DNA of 64,000 nt, taken from NCBI GenBank assembly GCA_018818165.1, contig JAHISP010000088.1:62001-126000 (forward strand), given 5' to 3'. A program made the position numbers and the translations under genes. The DNA comes from Bacteroidota bacterium. Its GTDB lineage: Bacteria > Bacteroidota > Ignavibacteria > Ignavibacteriales > Melioribacteraceae. The notes beneath the pieces are model-generated. The model had not been told where the DNA came from. It ran no database searches and was given only the letters and a program-made list of their open reading frames with translations. Of this stretch, positions 9,622-17,972 are shown piece after piece (within the stretch, counting starts at the first letter, position 1; the number at the start of each line of letters is the position of its first letter).

Positions 9622-10815
9622 ATGTTTGATAACCTTCGGAAAAAAATAATTGAAGTTGGGATTATAATTGTCACACTTTTATGTGTAAGCATTTATGGAC
9701 AAATAAATGAAAAGATTCATGATATTAATACAATTAAAATTGATAGTTTAAGAGTTATATCAAGTGCCAATGAATATTTAATGATTGAACCAGTACCGCT
9801 CACTAACTTCAGTTGTGAAAGAAGCTTGGGAACAAAAAACGATTTCTATTCTGAAGGAGATTATTGGTGGCCAGATTCCACAAATCCTAATGGTCCCTAC
9901 ATAAGAAAAGATGGAATGACAAATCCAGAAAATTTTATTGCCCACAGAAAGGTAATGCGTGATATGAGCATTCAAGTGGCAGCTTTATCAGCGGCATATA
10001 AAATTACACATAATAAAAAATATGCAGAGCATGCAGTAAAACATTTACGCACTTGGTTTGTAAATAAAGAGACTCGAATGAATCCCAATATGAATTATGC
10101 TCAAGCTATCAAAGGAATTTGTGCAGGTAGAGGTGTTGGACTCATTGATGGAATTCATTTGGTCGAGCCAGCACAATGCTTATCTATTCTGGAACAAACA
10201 AATGGAATAAATTCTGATGATGCCGAAATAATTAAAAGTTGGTTCGCAGAATTTCTTTACTGGATGAATACACATGAATATGGTATTGACGAACGCGAAA
10301 GGAAAAATAATCACGGTTCATGTTGGGTTCTGCAAGCAGCACAATATGCAAAATTGACAAATAATATTGAATTGGTTCAATATTGTATTAACAGATTTAA
10401 AAATATTCTGCTACCTAATCAAATGGCTTTGGATGGAAGTTTCCCCATGGAGCTTGAAAGAACAAAACCATATGGATATTCACTATTCAACATTGATATT
10501 ATGGCAGCAATTTGTCAAATATTATCAACGCATGAAGATAATTTGTGGGAATATAAATTACCAGATGGTCAAGGAATGCAGAGGGGAATGGAATTTATTT
10601 ATCCATTCATAAAAGATAAATCAAAATGGCCTTTCCAAAAAGATGTTATGTATTGGGATCAATGGCCAGTTAGGCATCCAAGCCTTCTTTTTACGGGTAT
10701 CGCTTATAATAACCAAAACTATTTAGAGCTTTGGGAGGAATTGCCTGCAGAGCCCAAAAGTGAAGAAGGATTAAGAAATTTTCCAATACGACAACCAGTT
10801 TTATGGATTAATTAA
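9622..10815 (+). CDS. Alginate-lyase-superfamily enzyme (PL5/PL38 type), secreted
   Basis: A 397-residue protein with an N-terminal hydrophobic segment (residues 10-27). The (alpha/alpha) barrel carries N230-H231 in RKNNHGSCW and Y284/Y286 in KPYGYSLFN, the pattern of the Alginate_lyase Pfam family. WWPDSTNPNGPYIRKDG and YAQAIKGICAGRGVGLIDG are also typical. The length (about 400) and the PYGYSLFN motif resemble PL38 more than PL5; PL38 members include glucuronan- or alginate-cutting enzymes. It follows the heparinase-fold lyase by 14 bases and precedes the GH88-GH2 fusion, so its products would be unsaturated oligouronides for GH88. Family choice is from motif memory and needs a profile search. 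Confidence 0.75.
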   Translation: MFDNLRKKIIEVGIIIVTLLCVSIYGQINEKIHDINTIKIDSLRVISSANEYLMIEPVPLTNFSCERSLGTKNDFYSEGDYWWPDSTNPNGPYIRKDGMTNPENFIAHRKVMRDMSIQVAALSAAYKITHNKKYAEHAVKHLRTWFVNKETRMNPNMNYAQAIKGICAGRGVGLIDGIHLVEPAQCLSILEQTNGINSDDAEIIKSWFAEFLYWMNTHEYGIDERERKNNHGSCWVLQAAQYAKLTNNIELVQYCINRFKNILLPNQMALDGSFPMELERTKPYGYSLFNIDIMAAICQILSTHEDNLWEYKLPDGQGMQRGMEFIYPFIKDKSKWPFQKDVMYWDQWPVRHPSLLFTGIAYNNQNYLELWEELPAEPKSEEGLRNFPIRQPVLWIN

Positions 10816-10832
10816 AAATCAATTTTACGGAA

Positions 10833-13800
10833 ATGAAAATGAAAACAGTTAAAATATTTATTATAGTAGTAATAGGGTTGTTAAACTCTTTACTTGCTCA
10901 AGATAATTTCATAAATAAAACAGAAAACCAATTGATTGAAAAAGACAACACTTTTGATGGTCGATATCCAGAGTTCACAAAAGATGGGAAATATCAATAT
11001 AGAGAAAAAGTTAACTGGTTTAGTGGATTTATTGGTGGTGAACTTTGGAACATGTATGATATCACTGGGAATGAAGAATTAAAATTAAGAGCAATTAAAC
11101 ATGCTGATTCCCTAATCCAATTTGCATCAATCGATTATACTCATGATATGGGTTTCATTTTTCTTCCTACTCTAGTTGAAACCTATAAACGAACTGGAGA
11201 TGTTAAATACAAAAATGCCGCCATTAAAGCTGCAAGAATGTTGGCCAAACGATTTAATCAAAACGGTAATTATATTCGTGCATGGGGTAAACTTGGTTCA
11301 AAAAACAATGCTGGCCTAATGATTATTGACACAATGATGAATCTTGAACTTTTATTCTGGGCTGCGGGTGAATCTGGGGACTATACACTTTATGATATAG
11401 CATACAAACATGCAATTACTTGTCTGAATGAGAATGTTAGAAGCGATTATTCGTCCTTCCATGTTGTTGAGTTTAATCCAGAAAGTGGTGAAGTTGTAAA
11501 AAGATTTACGCATCAGGGTGCTACTGACGAATCAACGTGGGCACGCGGACAAGCTTGGGGGATTTATGGGTTTGCAAATGCATACAAATATACTGGTGAT
11601 GAGAGGTTCCTAAACGCTTCAAAGAAAATGGCAAAATATTTCCTAAATTATTTGCCAGCTGATTCAGTCCCTTATTGGGATTTATCATTAAGTGGTGACA
11701 ACGTACCTCGTGATGCTTCTGCTGCTACAATTGCTGCATCTGGATTGTATTTGTTATCAGACCTATCTCAAAACAAAAATGATTATCTAAACTACAAAAA
11801 ATCTGCAACTATTATTGCTAAATCAGTTATTAATAAATACTCTTTCCTCAATTCAGGACGTAGTACTGAAGAGGGATTGTTAATTCACACGGTTTATAAT
11901 TATCATAAGGGCTGGGCTATTGATGAATCGTATCCTTGTGGTGATTTTTATTTCACAGAAATGTTAAACAAGTATTATAAGGAGCAAAGCTTAAAAGAAA
12001 TTGATGTTGATACTGAAACAAGAAAGGATGTACTGTTAAATGATAATTGGTTTTATCTTGAAGATAATGTGTTGGAAATAAACAAACTTTATCAATCGCC
12101 AGTTGAGTGGCAAAAGGTTAATTTGCCTCACACTTGGAATAAATTTGATATTGTTGATTATGAACCAGGGTATAGAAGAGATGGAAGTTGGTATCAAAAA
12201 TATTTATCGCTCAAAAATATAAATCCAAATAAAGCATACAAACTGTATTTTGAAGGAGTCAATATTTCATCTTTAATTTATGTAAACGGCAAAAAGGCTG
12301 GTGGACATATCGGTGGCTATGTTGGTTTCGAAGTTGATATTACAGATTTTATTACTGAGGGCGAAAATGAGATTCTTGTTAGGGCAGATAACTCAATAAA
12401 CAAAGAAATAATTCCTTCACAGTTATCCGACTTTTTCATTTACGGAGGAATATCGAGAGATGTTTGGTTAAAAATTATTCCTAAATCTCATATTTCTAAA
12501 GTAAATATTTCAACACCAATAGTTTCAAATGAAATAGCTAAAACAAATTTGGATATTTCAATATCAACGAATGAAATCAGTAAAGTACTTCTAAATATTG
12601 ATTTAATTGATCCAAAGGGTAAAAAGGTTCAACACCAAGCAAAAAATATTTCAAATTTAGCTTCTAATAATTATCAAATCAAATTAGATGAAATAGTAAA
12701 TCCAATCCTTTGGGATATTGAGAATCCAAACTTATATATAGTAAAAATTGAATTGTCTAATAATGGGAAAATAATTGATAGCATTTCGGAAACATTTGGA
12801 TACCGATGGTATGAGTTTCGGGAACATGATGCTTTCTATTTGAATGGGAAAAGAGTTTTTTTAAGAGGTACACATAGACACGAAGAGTTTGCTGGATTGG
12901 GAAATGCATTATCGAATGAGAGACATAGACAAGATATAAAAGACATTAAAGATATGGGGGCAAATTTTGTGAGACTTGCTCATTATCCACAAGATCCAGA
13001 AGTTTATAACGCTTGTGATGAATTGGGAATTCTGGTTTGGGATGAACTCCCTTGGTGCAGAGGTGGTGTTGGTAATTCTGAGTGGAAGGCAAATACAACT
13101 CGGTTATTCAAAGAACAAATAAATCAGAATATAAATCATCCATCAATAATTATGTGGTCAGTAGGTAATGAAGTTTATTGGTTACCCGAATTTGAGAATG
13201 GTGGAGATATCGATGTACTTAGAAAATTTACTACTGACTTAAATGATATTGCACATCAACTTGATCCTGGTCGTGTAACTTCAATTAGAAAATTTTACGA
13301 AGGTAGCGATATTGTTGATGTATTTTCTCCTTCTATATGGTCGGGATGGTATTCTGGAGTTTATAAAAATTATGAAAAAGCAATTGTTGATGCGCAAAAA
13401 AAATATCCAAGATTTTTCCATGCAGAGTATGGTGGAAGCAGTCACGTTGGAAGACATACAGATAATCCAATAACTGGTGATGGTATTATAAATCCAGACG
13501 AATGGAGTGAAGCTGTTAACCAAATTAAAGTTCAGAATATTGCACAAATAGGTGATTGGAGCGAAAGCTATATTGTTGATTTATTTGATTGGTCACTTTT
13601 GGTGTCAGAAAACAATCCCAAACTTACTGGGAATGCACAATGGGCTTTCCGAGATTTTGGAACTCCTTTACGTCCAGAAAACGCAATCCCATATATGAAT
13701 CAAAAAGGATTAATGGACAGAGAAGGAAAACCGAAAGATGCATATTATGTATTCAAAAGTTATTGGAATCAAGATTCAAAATTTTGTTATATCCAATCAC

Positions 13801-14369
13801 ATACTTGGCTAGATAGAAGTAGTCCGGAAAATCAATCCAAAGATGTAAGAGTTTATAGCAATTGTTCAAGTGTTGAATTGATTGTTAATAAAGAAAACAA
13901 AGGTGTGATAGAAAAAGACATTAAAAAATTCCCAGCTGGTGGTTTAGTTTGGAACATCAATTTTAAGAAAGGCTGTAATGAAATTATTTCAAATGGTTTT
14001 GAAAATGGAAAATTAGTTGCCTCGGATACAATTGTGGTAAATTATTCTTTTCAGAAAAATCAAAAGCCAGAAGAATTTAAGTTGTCATCTTCAAGATTAG
14101 ATAATGGAAATTATTTAATATCAGCAATAGCTGTGGATAAAGACGGTAAAAGATGTTTAGATTATAATGGAAGAGTTTATTTCACGGCAGAAGGGAAAGG
14201 GAAACTATTCGAGAATTATGGATTTGCTGGAAGAAGTTCAATAATTGAAATGGCTAATGGAAAAGCAACAATAGAATTTAAATCAGTTCCATTTGAAAAA
14301 TCCATTATTGAAATTAGAAATCAAAATTTCAAGGGTAATTATTTAGAAATAAATGGATTAAGTGAATAG
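10833..14369 (+). CDS. GH88-GH2 fusion: unsaturated glucuronyl hydrolase plus beta-glycosidase
   Basis: A 1178-residue exported protein (signal ending near LLAQ). Residues about 35-390 are a GH88 unsaturated glucuronyl hydrolase: D105 (HDMGF) and D166 (IIDTMMNL) are 61 residues apart, the same spacing I recall for the D88/D149 pair of the Bacillus enzyme, and STWARGQAWGIYG is typical. Residues about 410-1178 are a GH2 enzyme with sugar-binding, Ig-like and TIM-barrel domains: LPHTWN, LRGTHRHE, SVGNEV with acid/base E780 and FHAEYGG with nucleophile E865. No stop or restart is seen between the halves. The fusion could remove the unsaturated uronate and then the next beta-linked sugar. An in-frame ATG at 10839 is an alternative start. 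Confidence 0.88.
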   Translation: MKMKTVKIFIIVVIGLLNSLLAQDNFINKTENQLIEKDNTFDGRYPEFTKDGKYQYREKVNWFSGFIGGELWNMYDITGNEELKLRAIKHADSLIQFASIDYTHDMGFIFLPTLVETYKRTGDVKYKNAAIKAARMLAKRFNQNGNYIRAWGKLGSKNNAGLMIIDTMMNLELLFWAAGESGDYTLYDIAYKHAITCLNENVRSDYSSFHVVEFNPESGEVVKRFTHQGATDESTWARGQAWGIYGFANAYKYTGDERFLNASKKMAKYFLNYLPADSVPYWDLSLSGDNVPRDASAATIAASGLYLLSDLSQNKNDYLNYKKSATIIAKSVINKYSFLNSGRSTEEGLLIHTVYNYHKGWAIDESYPCGDFYFTEMLNKYYKEQSLKEIDVDTETRKDVLLNDNWFYLEDNVLEINKLYQSPVEWQKVNLPHTWNKFDIVDYEPGYRRDGSWYQKYLSLKNINPNKAYKLYFEGVNISSLIYVNGKKAGGHIGGYVGFEVDITDFITEGENEILVRADNSINKEIIPSQLSDFFIYGGISRDVWLKIIPKSHISKVNISTPIVSNEIAKTNLDISISTNEISKVLLNIDLIDPKGKKVQHQAKNISNLASNNYQIKLDEIVNPILWDIENPNLYIVKIELSNNGKIIDSISETFGYRWYEFREHDAFYLNGKRVFLRGTHRHEEFAGLGNALSNERHRQDIKDIKDMGANFVRLAHYPQDPEVYNACDELGILVWDELPWCRGGVGNSEWKANTTRLFKEQINQNINHPSIIMWSVGNEVYWLPEFENGGDIDVLRKFTTDLNDIAHQLDPGRVTSIRKFYEGSDIVDVFSPSIWSGWYSGVYKNYEKAIVDAQKKYPRFFHAEYGGSSHVGRHTDNPITGDGIINPDEWSEAVNQIKVQNIAQIGDWSESYIVDLFDWSLLVSENNPKLTGNAQWAFRDFGTPLRPENAIPYMNQKGLMDREGKPKDAYYVFKSYWNQDSKFCYIQSHTWLDRSSPENQSKDVRVYSNCSSVELIVNKENKGVIEKDIKKFPAGGLVWNINFKKGCNEIISNGFENGKLVASDTIVVNYSFQKNQKPEEFKLSSSRLDNGNYLISAIAVDKDGKRCLDYNGRVYFTAEGKGKLFENYGFAGRSSIIEMANGKATIEFKSVPFEKSIIEIRNQNFKGNYLEINGLSE

Positions 14370-14453
14370 GTGACTTTTTAACAAGTTTTTTAATAACTCA
14401 TATTCAAAGACTAGTTTCGTGGATTTAAAAAAATGTAGGAGTAAATAGTTAAG

Positions 14454-16124
14454 ATGAAAAATTCATTAAGAAATAGATATTTAGTTTATGGACTAATTTC
14501 AGTAGTATTAATTGGTTGCAATCATCCGGATAGACAAGAAGAATGGATGCCCCAAATATTGGATAAAAATGTTCAGAAGGAACACTTTCTTCCTAATTAC
14601 TCTTTTGCTGGCTACAAATGGGGAGAAGAACCCATTCCAGATTCACAGGGCGAAATTATTGATGTATCCGATTTCGGTGCTGTTCCTAATGATAAATTGG
14701 ATGACACAAAGGCAATAGCTTTGGCATTAGAAGCTGCCAATAAAATTGATGGACAGGTTATTCTATATTTCCCAAAGGGCAGATTTATTCTTAAAGATAT
14801 TCTATATATTGAGCGTAGCAATATTGTAATCCGCGGTTCTGGCGCCGAAGGGAAAAATACTACAACACTTTATATGCCGTTAGCATTGAATGAGCTTAAA
14901 ACTCCCAAAGATATGACTGAACTTCAAGAATATTTACTGGCTAACGATAAAAGACAAATTGAAAAGGAAAGAGGAATAGACAAACCTTATTCATTATATG
15001 CTTGGTCAGGTGGATATATTTGGACAAATTATCCAGGGGCTAGAGGAAAGGAATATCTTTCAAATTATAATAAACCAGTAAATATTTTAGCTAAAATAGT
15101 AGAAGGTAAAAGAGGAGATAATTTCTTCATTGTTGAAGATAATTCTAAGTTGGAAACAGGTAAAATAGTAAGAATTAATTGGTACAATGATGAAGGGAAA
15201 AATTCATCCTTGGTTAATTATCTTTATAATAATCAAAATGTGAATATTGGAAGTCGTCATTGGGAAAATCCAGAAATTCCTCTAACAAAACAAGAAGTAA
15301 CAATACAGGCAATAGATGGAAATAAAATATCAATTAAAGAACCATTATTGAATGATTTAAGACCAGAGTGGAAGCCAGATATAAGTGAATGGAAATATAT
15401 TACAAATGTTGGAATAGAAAACTTAACTTTTGAATTTTTATACCAAGAGTATGTTGCCCACCATGTAGAGGATGGTTATAATGCTATCTACCTTACTAAT
15501 ACTGCTCATTCATGGATTCGAAACGTGAATTTCCGAAATGGCGATAATGGCATATTAACAGATATTTGTTCAAATATAACTATTGAAAACGTAAAAGCTT
15601 TTGGAAGGAAATATCATTATGCCGTGCATTTTGGTGACTGCTATAACATGTTAGCTAAAAACTTATATATACAAGCTCCTGTAGTTCATTCACTTACATT
15701 TAATACTGGTTCAAGAAATTCTATTTATACTGGCTGCACGGTAACTTCTATGCCAACGCTCGATCAACACAGTGGATTAAATTATCAAAATCTTTTTGAT
15801 AATTGTTTAATTTATATGGATGATCCAAAACATAAACCAATTACAATGGGAGGAGCAAAATATTGGTCACCTTCTCATGGAGCATTTTCTACTTTCTGGA
15901 ACATTAGATTTAATTTTTTATTTGAGAATCCTAATATGGATACAATTAAAATAAAGGGAGTTACCGATAGTCCGTCAGAAAGACTGGTGGGAATAACCGG
16001 GAATTATCCAGTTGATATTTATTATCCAATAAACACATTCATTGAAGGAATTAATAAACCAAATATTGCAGTAAAGTCTCTATACAATTACCAACTTGAG
16101 AAAAGGATTAAACTAAATAAATAG
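14454..16124 (+). CDS. Beta-helix (pectate lyase superfamily-like) lipoprotein
   Basis: A 556-residue protein with a lipobox (LIGC, C22), so probably anchored in an outer or inner membrane. IDVSDFGAVPNDKLDDTKAI with a following GGQVI-like strand is the usual opening of right-handed beta-helix proteins of the Pectate_lyase_3 type, and VIRGSGAEGKNTTTLYMP continues it. Repeating beta-strand turns run through about residue 470 (NAIYLTNTAHSWIRNVNFRNG, ITIENVKAFGRK). I see no clear catalytic signature of a known lyase or GH28 family. It closes the module begun by the esterase, after an 84-base gap. It may be a lyase, epimerase or glycosidase; activity is unassigned. Confidence 0.7.
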   Translation: MKNSLRNRYLVYGLISVVLIGCNHPDRQEEWMPQILDKNVQKEHFLPNYSFAGYKWGEEPIPDSQGEIIDVSDFGAVPNDKLDDTKAIALALEAANKIDGQVILYFPKGRFILKDILYIERSNIVIRGSGAEGKNTTTLYMPLALNELKTPKDMTELQEYLLANDKRQIEKERGIDKPYSLYAWSGGYIWTNYPGARGKEYLSNYNKPVNILAKIVEGKRGDNFFIVEDNSKLETGKIVRINWYNDEGKNSSLVNYLYNNQNVNIGSRHWENPEIPLTKQEVTIQAIDGNKISIKEPLLNDLRPEWKPDISEWKYITNVGIENLTFEFLYQEYVAHHVEDGYNAIYLTNTAHSWIRNVNFRNGDNGILTDICSNITIENVKAFGRKYHYAVHFGDCYNMLAKNLYIQAPVVHSLTFNTGSRNSIYTGCTVTSMPTLDQHSGLNYQNLFDNCLIYMDDPKHKPITMGGAKYWSPSHGAFSTFWNIRFNFLFENPNMDTIKIKGVTDSPSERLVGITGNYPVDIYYPINTFIEGINKPNIAVKSLYNYQLEKRIKLNK

Positions 16125-16331
16125 TTATAGAAAAAATACCAGTACTCCCTATCCAGAATAGAAAAAAAGAAGTAGATTTTATTTCAAGTTTATGAATTTA
16201 AATAATTCCTCTATGTTCTTTAATGCAAATAAATACTAGCGCATAGAAAAGACGTAGCAATAGAAATTCTAATAATAATGAAGAAACTCACTTATCTTGA
16301 TATTTCTAAAATTGCGAGGTCTGAATAAATT

Positions 16332-16409
16332 ATGATGAAAAACTTGCAAATTAAAAGGGATGAAATAGAACCAATAATAGGGCATTTAAAACAAGATTTT
16401 ATTAGTTGC
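16332..16409 (+). pseudogene. IS5-type transposase C-terminal remnant
   Basis: An ORF of 53 codons (16332-16493) starts MMKNLQIKRDEIEPIIGHLKQDF. The stretch RDEIEPIIGHLKQD matches the conserved R..IEPVIGHLK.D motif near the end of IS5-group transposases. The frame upstream is blocked by a stop at 16326 and the residues after LKQDF no longer resemble the family, so this is a decayed fragment. Identification is from motif recognition only. Confidence 0.6.
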
Positions 16410-16422
16410 AATTGCTTGCAAC
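16405..16422. promoter_or_regulatory. Inverted repeat, candidate operator upstream of sensor operon
   Basis: GTTGCAA and TTGCAAC are perfect inverted arms separated by TTGC, and the pair extends one more base on each side (A..T). The site lies about 185 bases before the ATG of the solute-binding protein gene. It overlaps the end of the transposase remnant, so it could be a leftover of that element rather than an operator. Confidence 0.3.
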
Positions 16423-16607
16423 TTCAAAAAGTGGTTTTATGTAGGCGCACAAAAATCCATTATTTCCCTTTTCTAAATACTAAGATTTTTTAATATCTAC
16501 ATATATAAAATAGGCAATACAGAAATAATTCTGGTTTCTTAAGGAGTGACTAATTATTTTAGTATAATTGCTAACTATTTCGATAACAAATATAACCTAA
16601 AAGAACA

Positions 16608-17960
16608 ATGAAGAAATTTAGTGACAATTTTTTGGAAAACATTTCTTACTCATTAAAGGATAAGAGATGGATGATTTTTATATTGGTAATACTGGCTATT
16701 CTTGTTTCTTTGTTTTTTCCCACAATGTTACTTCGCGATTCTTTTCAAATATCTTCAAGTGTAAAGAAAATTTATATTGCTGCAAATGATACTGAAGCAC
16801 TTCGAGAAATTATTAGGGAGTTTAACGAAAAGAATAAAGGGAAAATAGAAGTTGAACTTATTGTATTCAAATATGAAAAATTTTCAACAAATAAAAAGAA
16901 AGAACTTATAACTCGAACAATGAGATCATTAAACGGAAAAATAGATATATTTTCAATTGACCAAATTTGGGTGCCAAGAATTGCTAAATGGTCAGAAGAT
17001 TTACGTCCATATTTTTCAAAGGAAGATTTATCTAAATTAGTAAAGCCAGCATTGGAAACATGTGTTTATGATAGCACACTTTGCAGCATTCCGTTGTTTT
17101 TAGATTTAGGAATTATGTATTATCGGAAGGACCTTATATCAAAACTTGATAATTACAAAGCTATTGAAACAAAATTAATGCATGGAATTACGTGGGATGA
17201 ATTATTTCAGTTATCAAAACAATTAAATTCAAAATACTCTTATGTTTTCCAAGGTAAAAATTATGAAGGATTAATTTGTAATTATCTTGAATTCTTAGGT
17301 GGTAATTCAAATTACAACAACTTAGATTATTTTAGTTCTGTAAACAATGATAGAACAATTGCAAAGCTTCAATTCATGCAAGATTTAATTTTAAAAGAGC
17401 ATTTAGTTCCAAAACAAGTTTCAACTTTTGAGGAAGCAAGTTCTTTTCGTTACTCTATTAAAAATGATATTCCATTTTTTAGAGGCTGGTCAACAATTTA
17501 TAAATTGGTTAAAATTGAAGACGAAGACTCTACCAAAATCAATTACCTTGGAATTGCACCATTGCCTCATTTTGAATCTGAAAAGTCAGTTTCAACAATT
17601 GGGGGTTGGAATTTAATGGTTTCAAGATATTCCAACGTTAAAAAAGAAGCAGTAAAATTTCTTAAATTTACGATGTCTGAAGCAGCTCAAAAAATCCTTT
17701 ATTCTAGGGAGGAATATTTACCAGTTATTAAAAGTATTTATTCTGATAGTTTATTTATTAGTAAATATCCAAGAATCAAATTTTACTCTGAAAGATTAGA
17801 ACAAATAGTAAGAAGACCTTTTATAGAAGATTATACTAGATTATCCGACGTTTTGGCTTTTTACATTAACCAAACATTAAAAGGTAATTTTAAAGCCCAA
17901 GAAGCTTTAAATGCTGCACAACGAGATTTAAATAAAATCTTAACGAACCAATATAAATAA
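16608..17960 (+). CDS. Membrane-anchored extracellular solute-binding protein (sugar ABC family 1-like)
   Basis: A 450-residue protein with one N-terminal transmembrane segment (about residues 21-42) and no lipobox, so the rest should stay tethered on the periplasmic side. The body matches family 1 sugar-binding proteins: ALREIIREFNEKN, IDIFSIDQIWVPRIAKW, SIPLFLDLGIMYYRKDL, WDELFQLSKQLNSKY, and STIGGWNLMVSRYS before the C-terminal helices. No ABC permease or ATPase is nearby. Instead a histidine kinase starts 12 bases later and a sigma-54 response regulator overlaps that. The sensible reading is a sugar sensor that passes its signal to the kinase, not a transporter component. The ligand may be an oligosaccharide from the neighbouring modules. 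Confidence 0.8.
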   Translation: MKKFSDNFLENISYSLKDKRWMIFILVILAILVSLFFPTMLLRDSFQISSSVKKIYIAANDTEALREIIREFNEKNKGKIEVELIVFKYEKFSTNKKKELITRTMRSLNGKIDIFSIDQIWVPRIAKWSEDLRPYFSKEDLSKLVKPALETCVYDSTLCSIPLFLDLGIMYYRKDLISKLDNYKAIETKLMHGITWDELFQLSKQLNSKYSYVFQGKNYEGLICNYLEFLGGNSNYNNLDYFSSVNNDRTIAKLQFMQDLILKEHLVPKQVSTFEEASSFRYSIKNDIPFFRGWSTIYKLVKIEDEDSTKINYLGIAPLPHFESEKSVSTIGGWNLMVSRYSNVKKEAVKFLKFTMSEAAQKILYSREEYLPVIKSIYSDSLFISKYPRIKFYSERLEQIVRRPFIEDYTRLSDVLAFYINQTLKGNFKAQEALNAAQRDLNKILTNQYK

Positions 17961-17972
17961 GTTGGAAAAATT

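Larger units (their letters stand above)
16125..16607 (+). other. Intergenic region with transposase remnant and palindrome
   Basis: This 483-base gap holds no intact gene. It contains an IS5-like transposase C-terminal remnant (16332-16409) and an overlapping palindrome (16405-16422). A RBS-like AAGGAG near 16540 is followed by no good ORF. The promoter of the following sensor operon should lie in the last 150 bases, but I could not identify it with confidence. Confidence 0.6.

Noticed and set aside
16608-17960. Sugar ABC importer
   Set aside because: Only the binding protein is present, it has a TM anchor and no permease or ATPase genes are adjacent.
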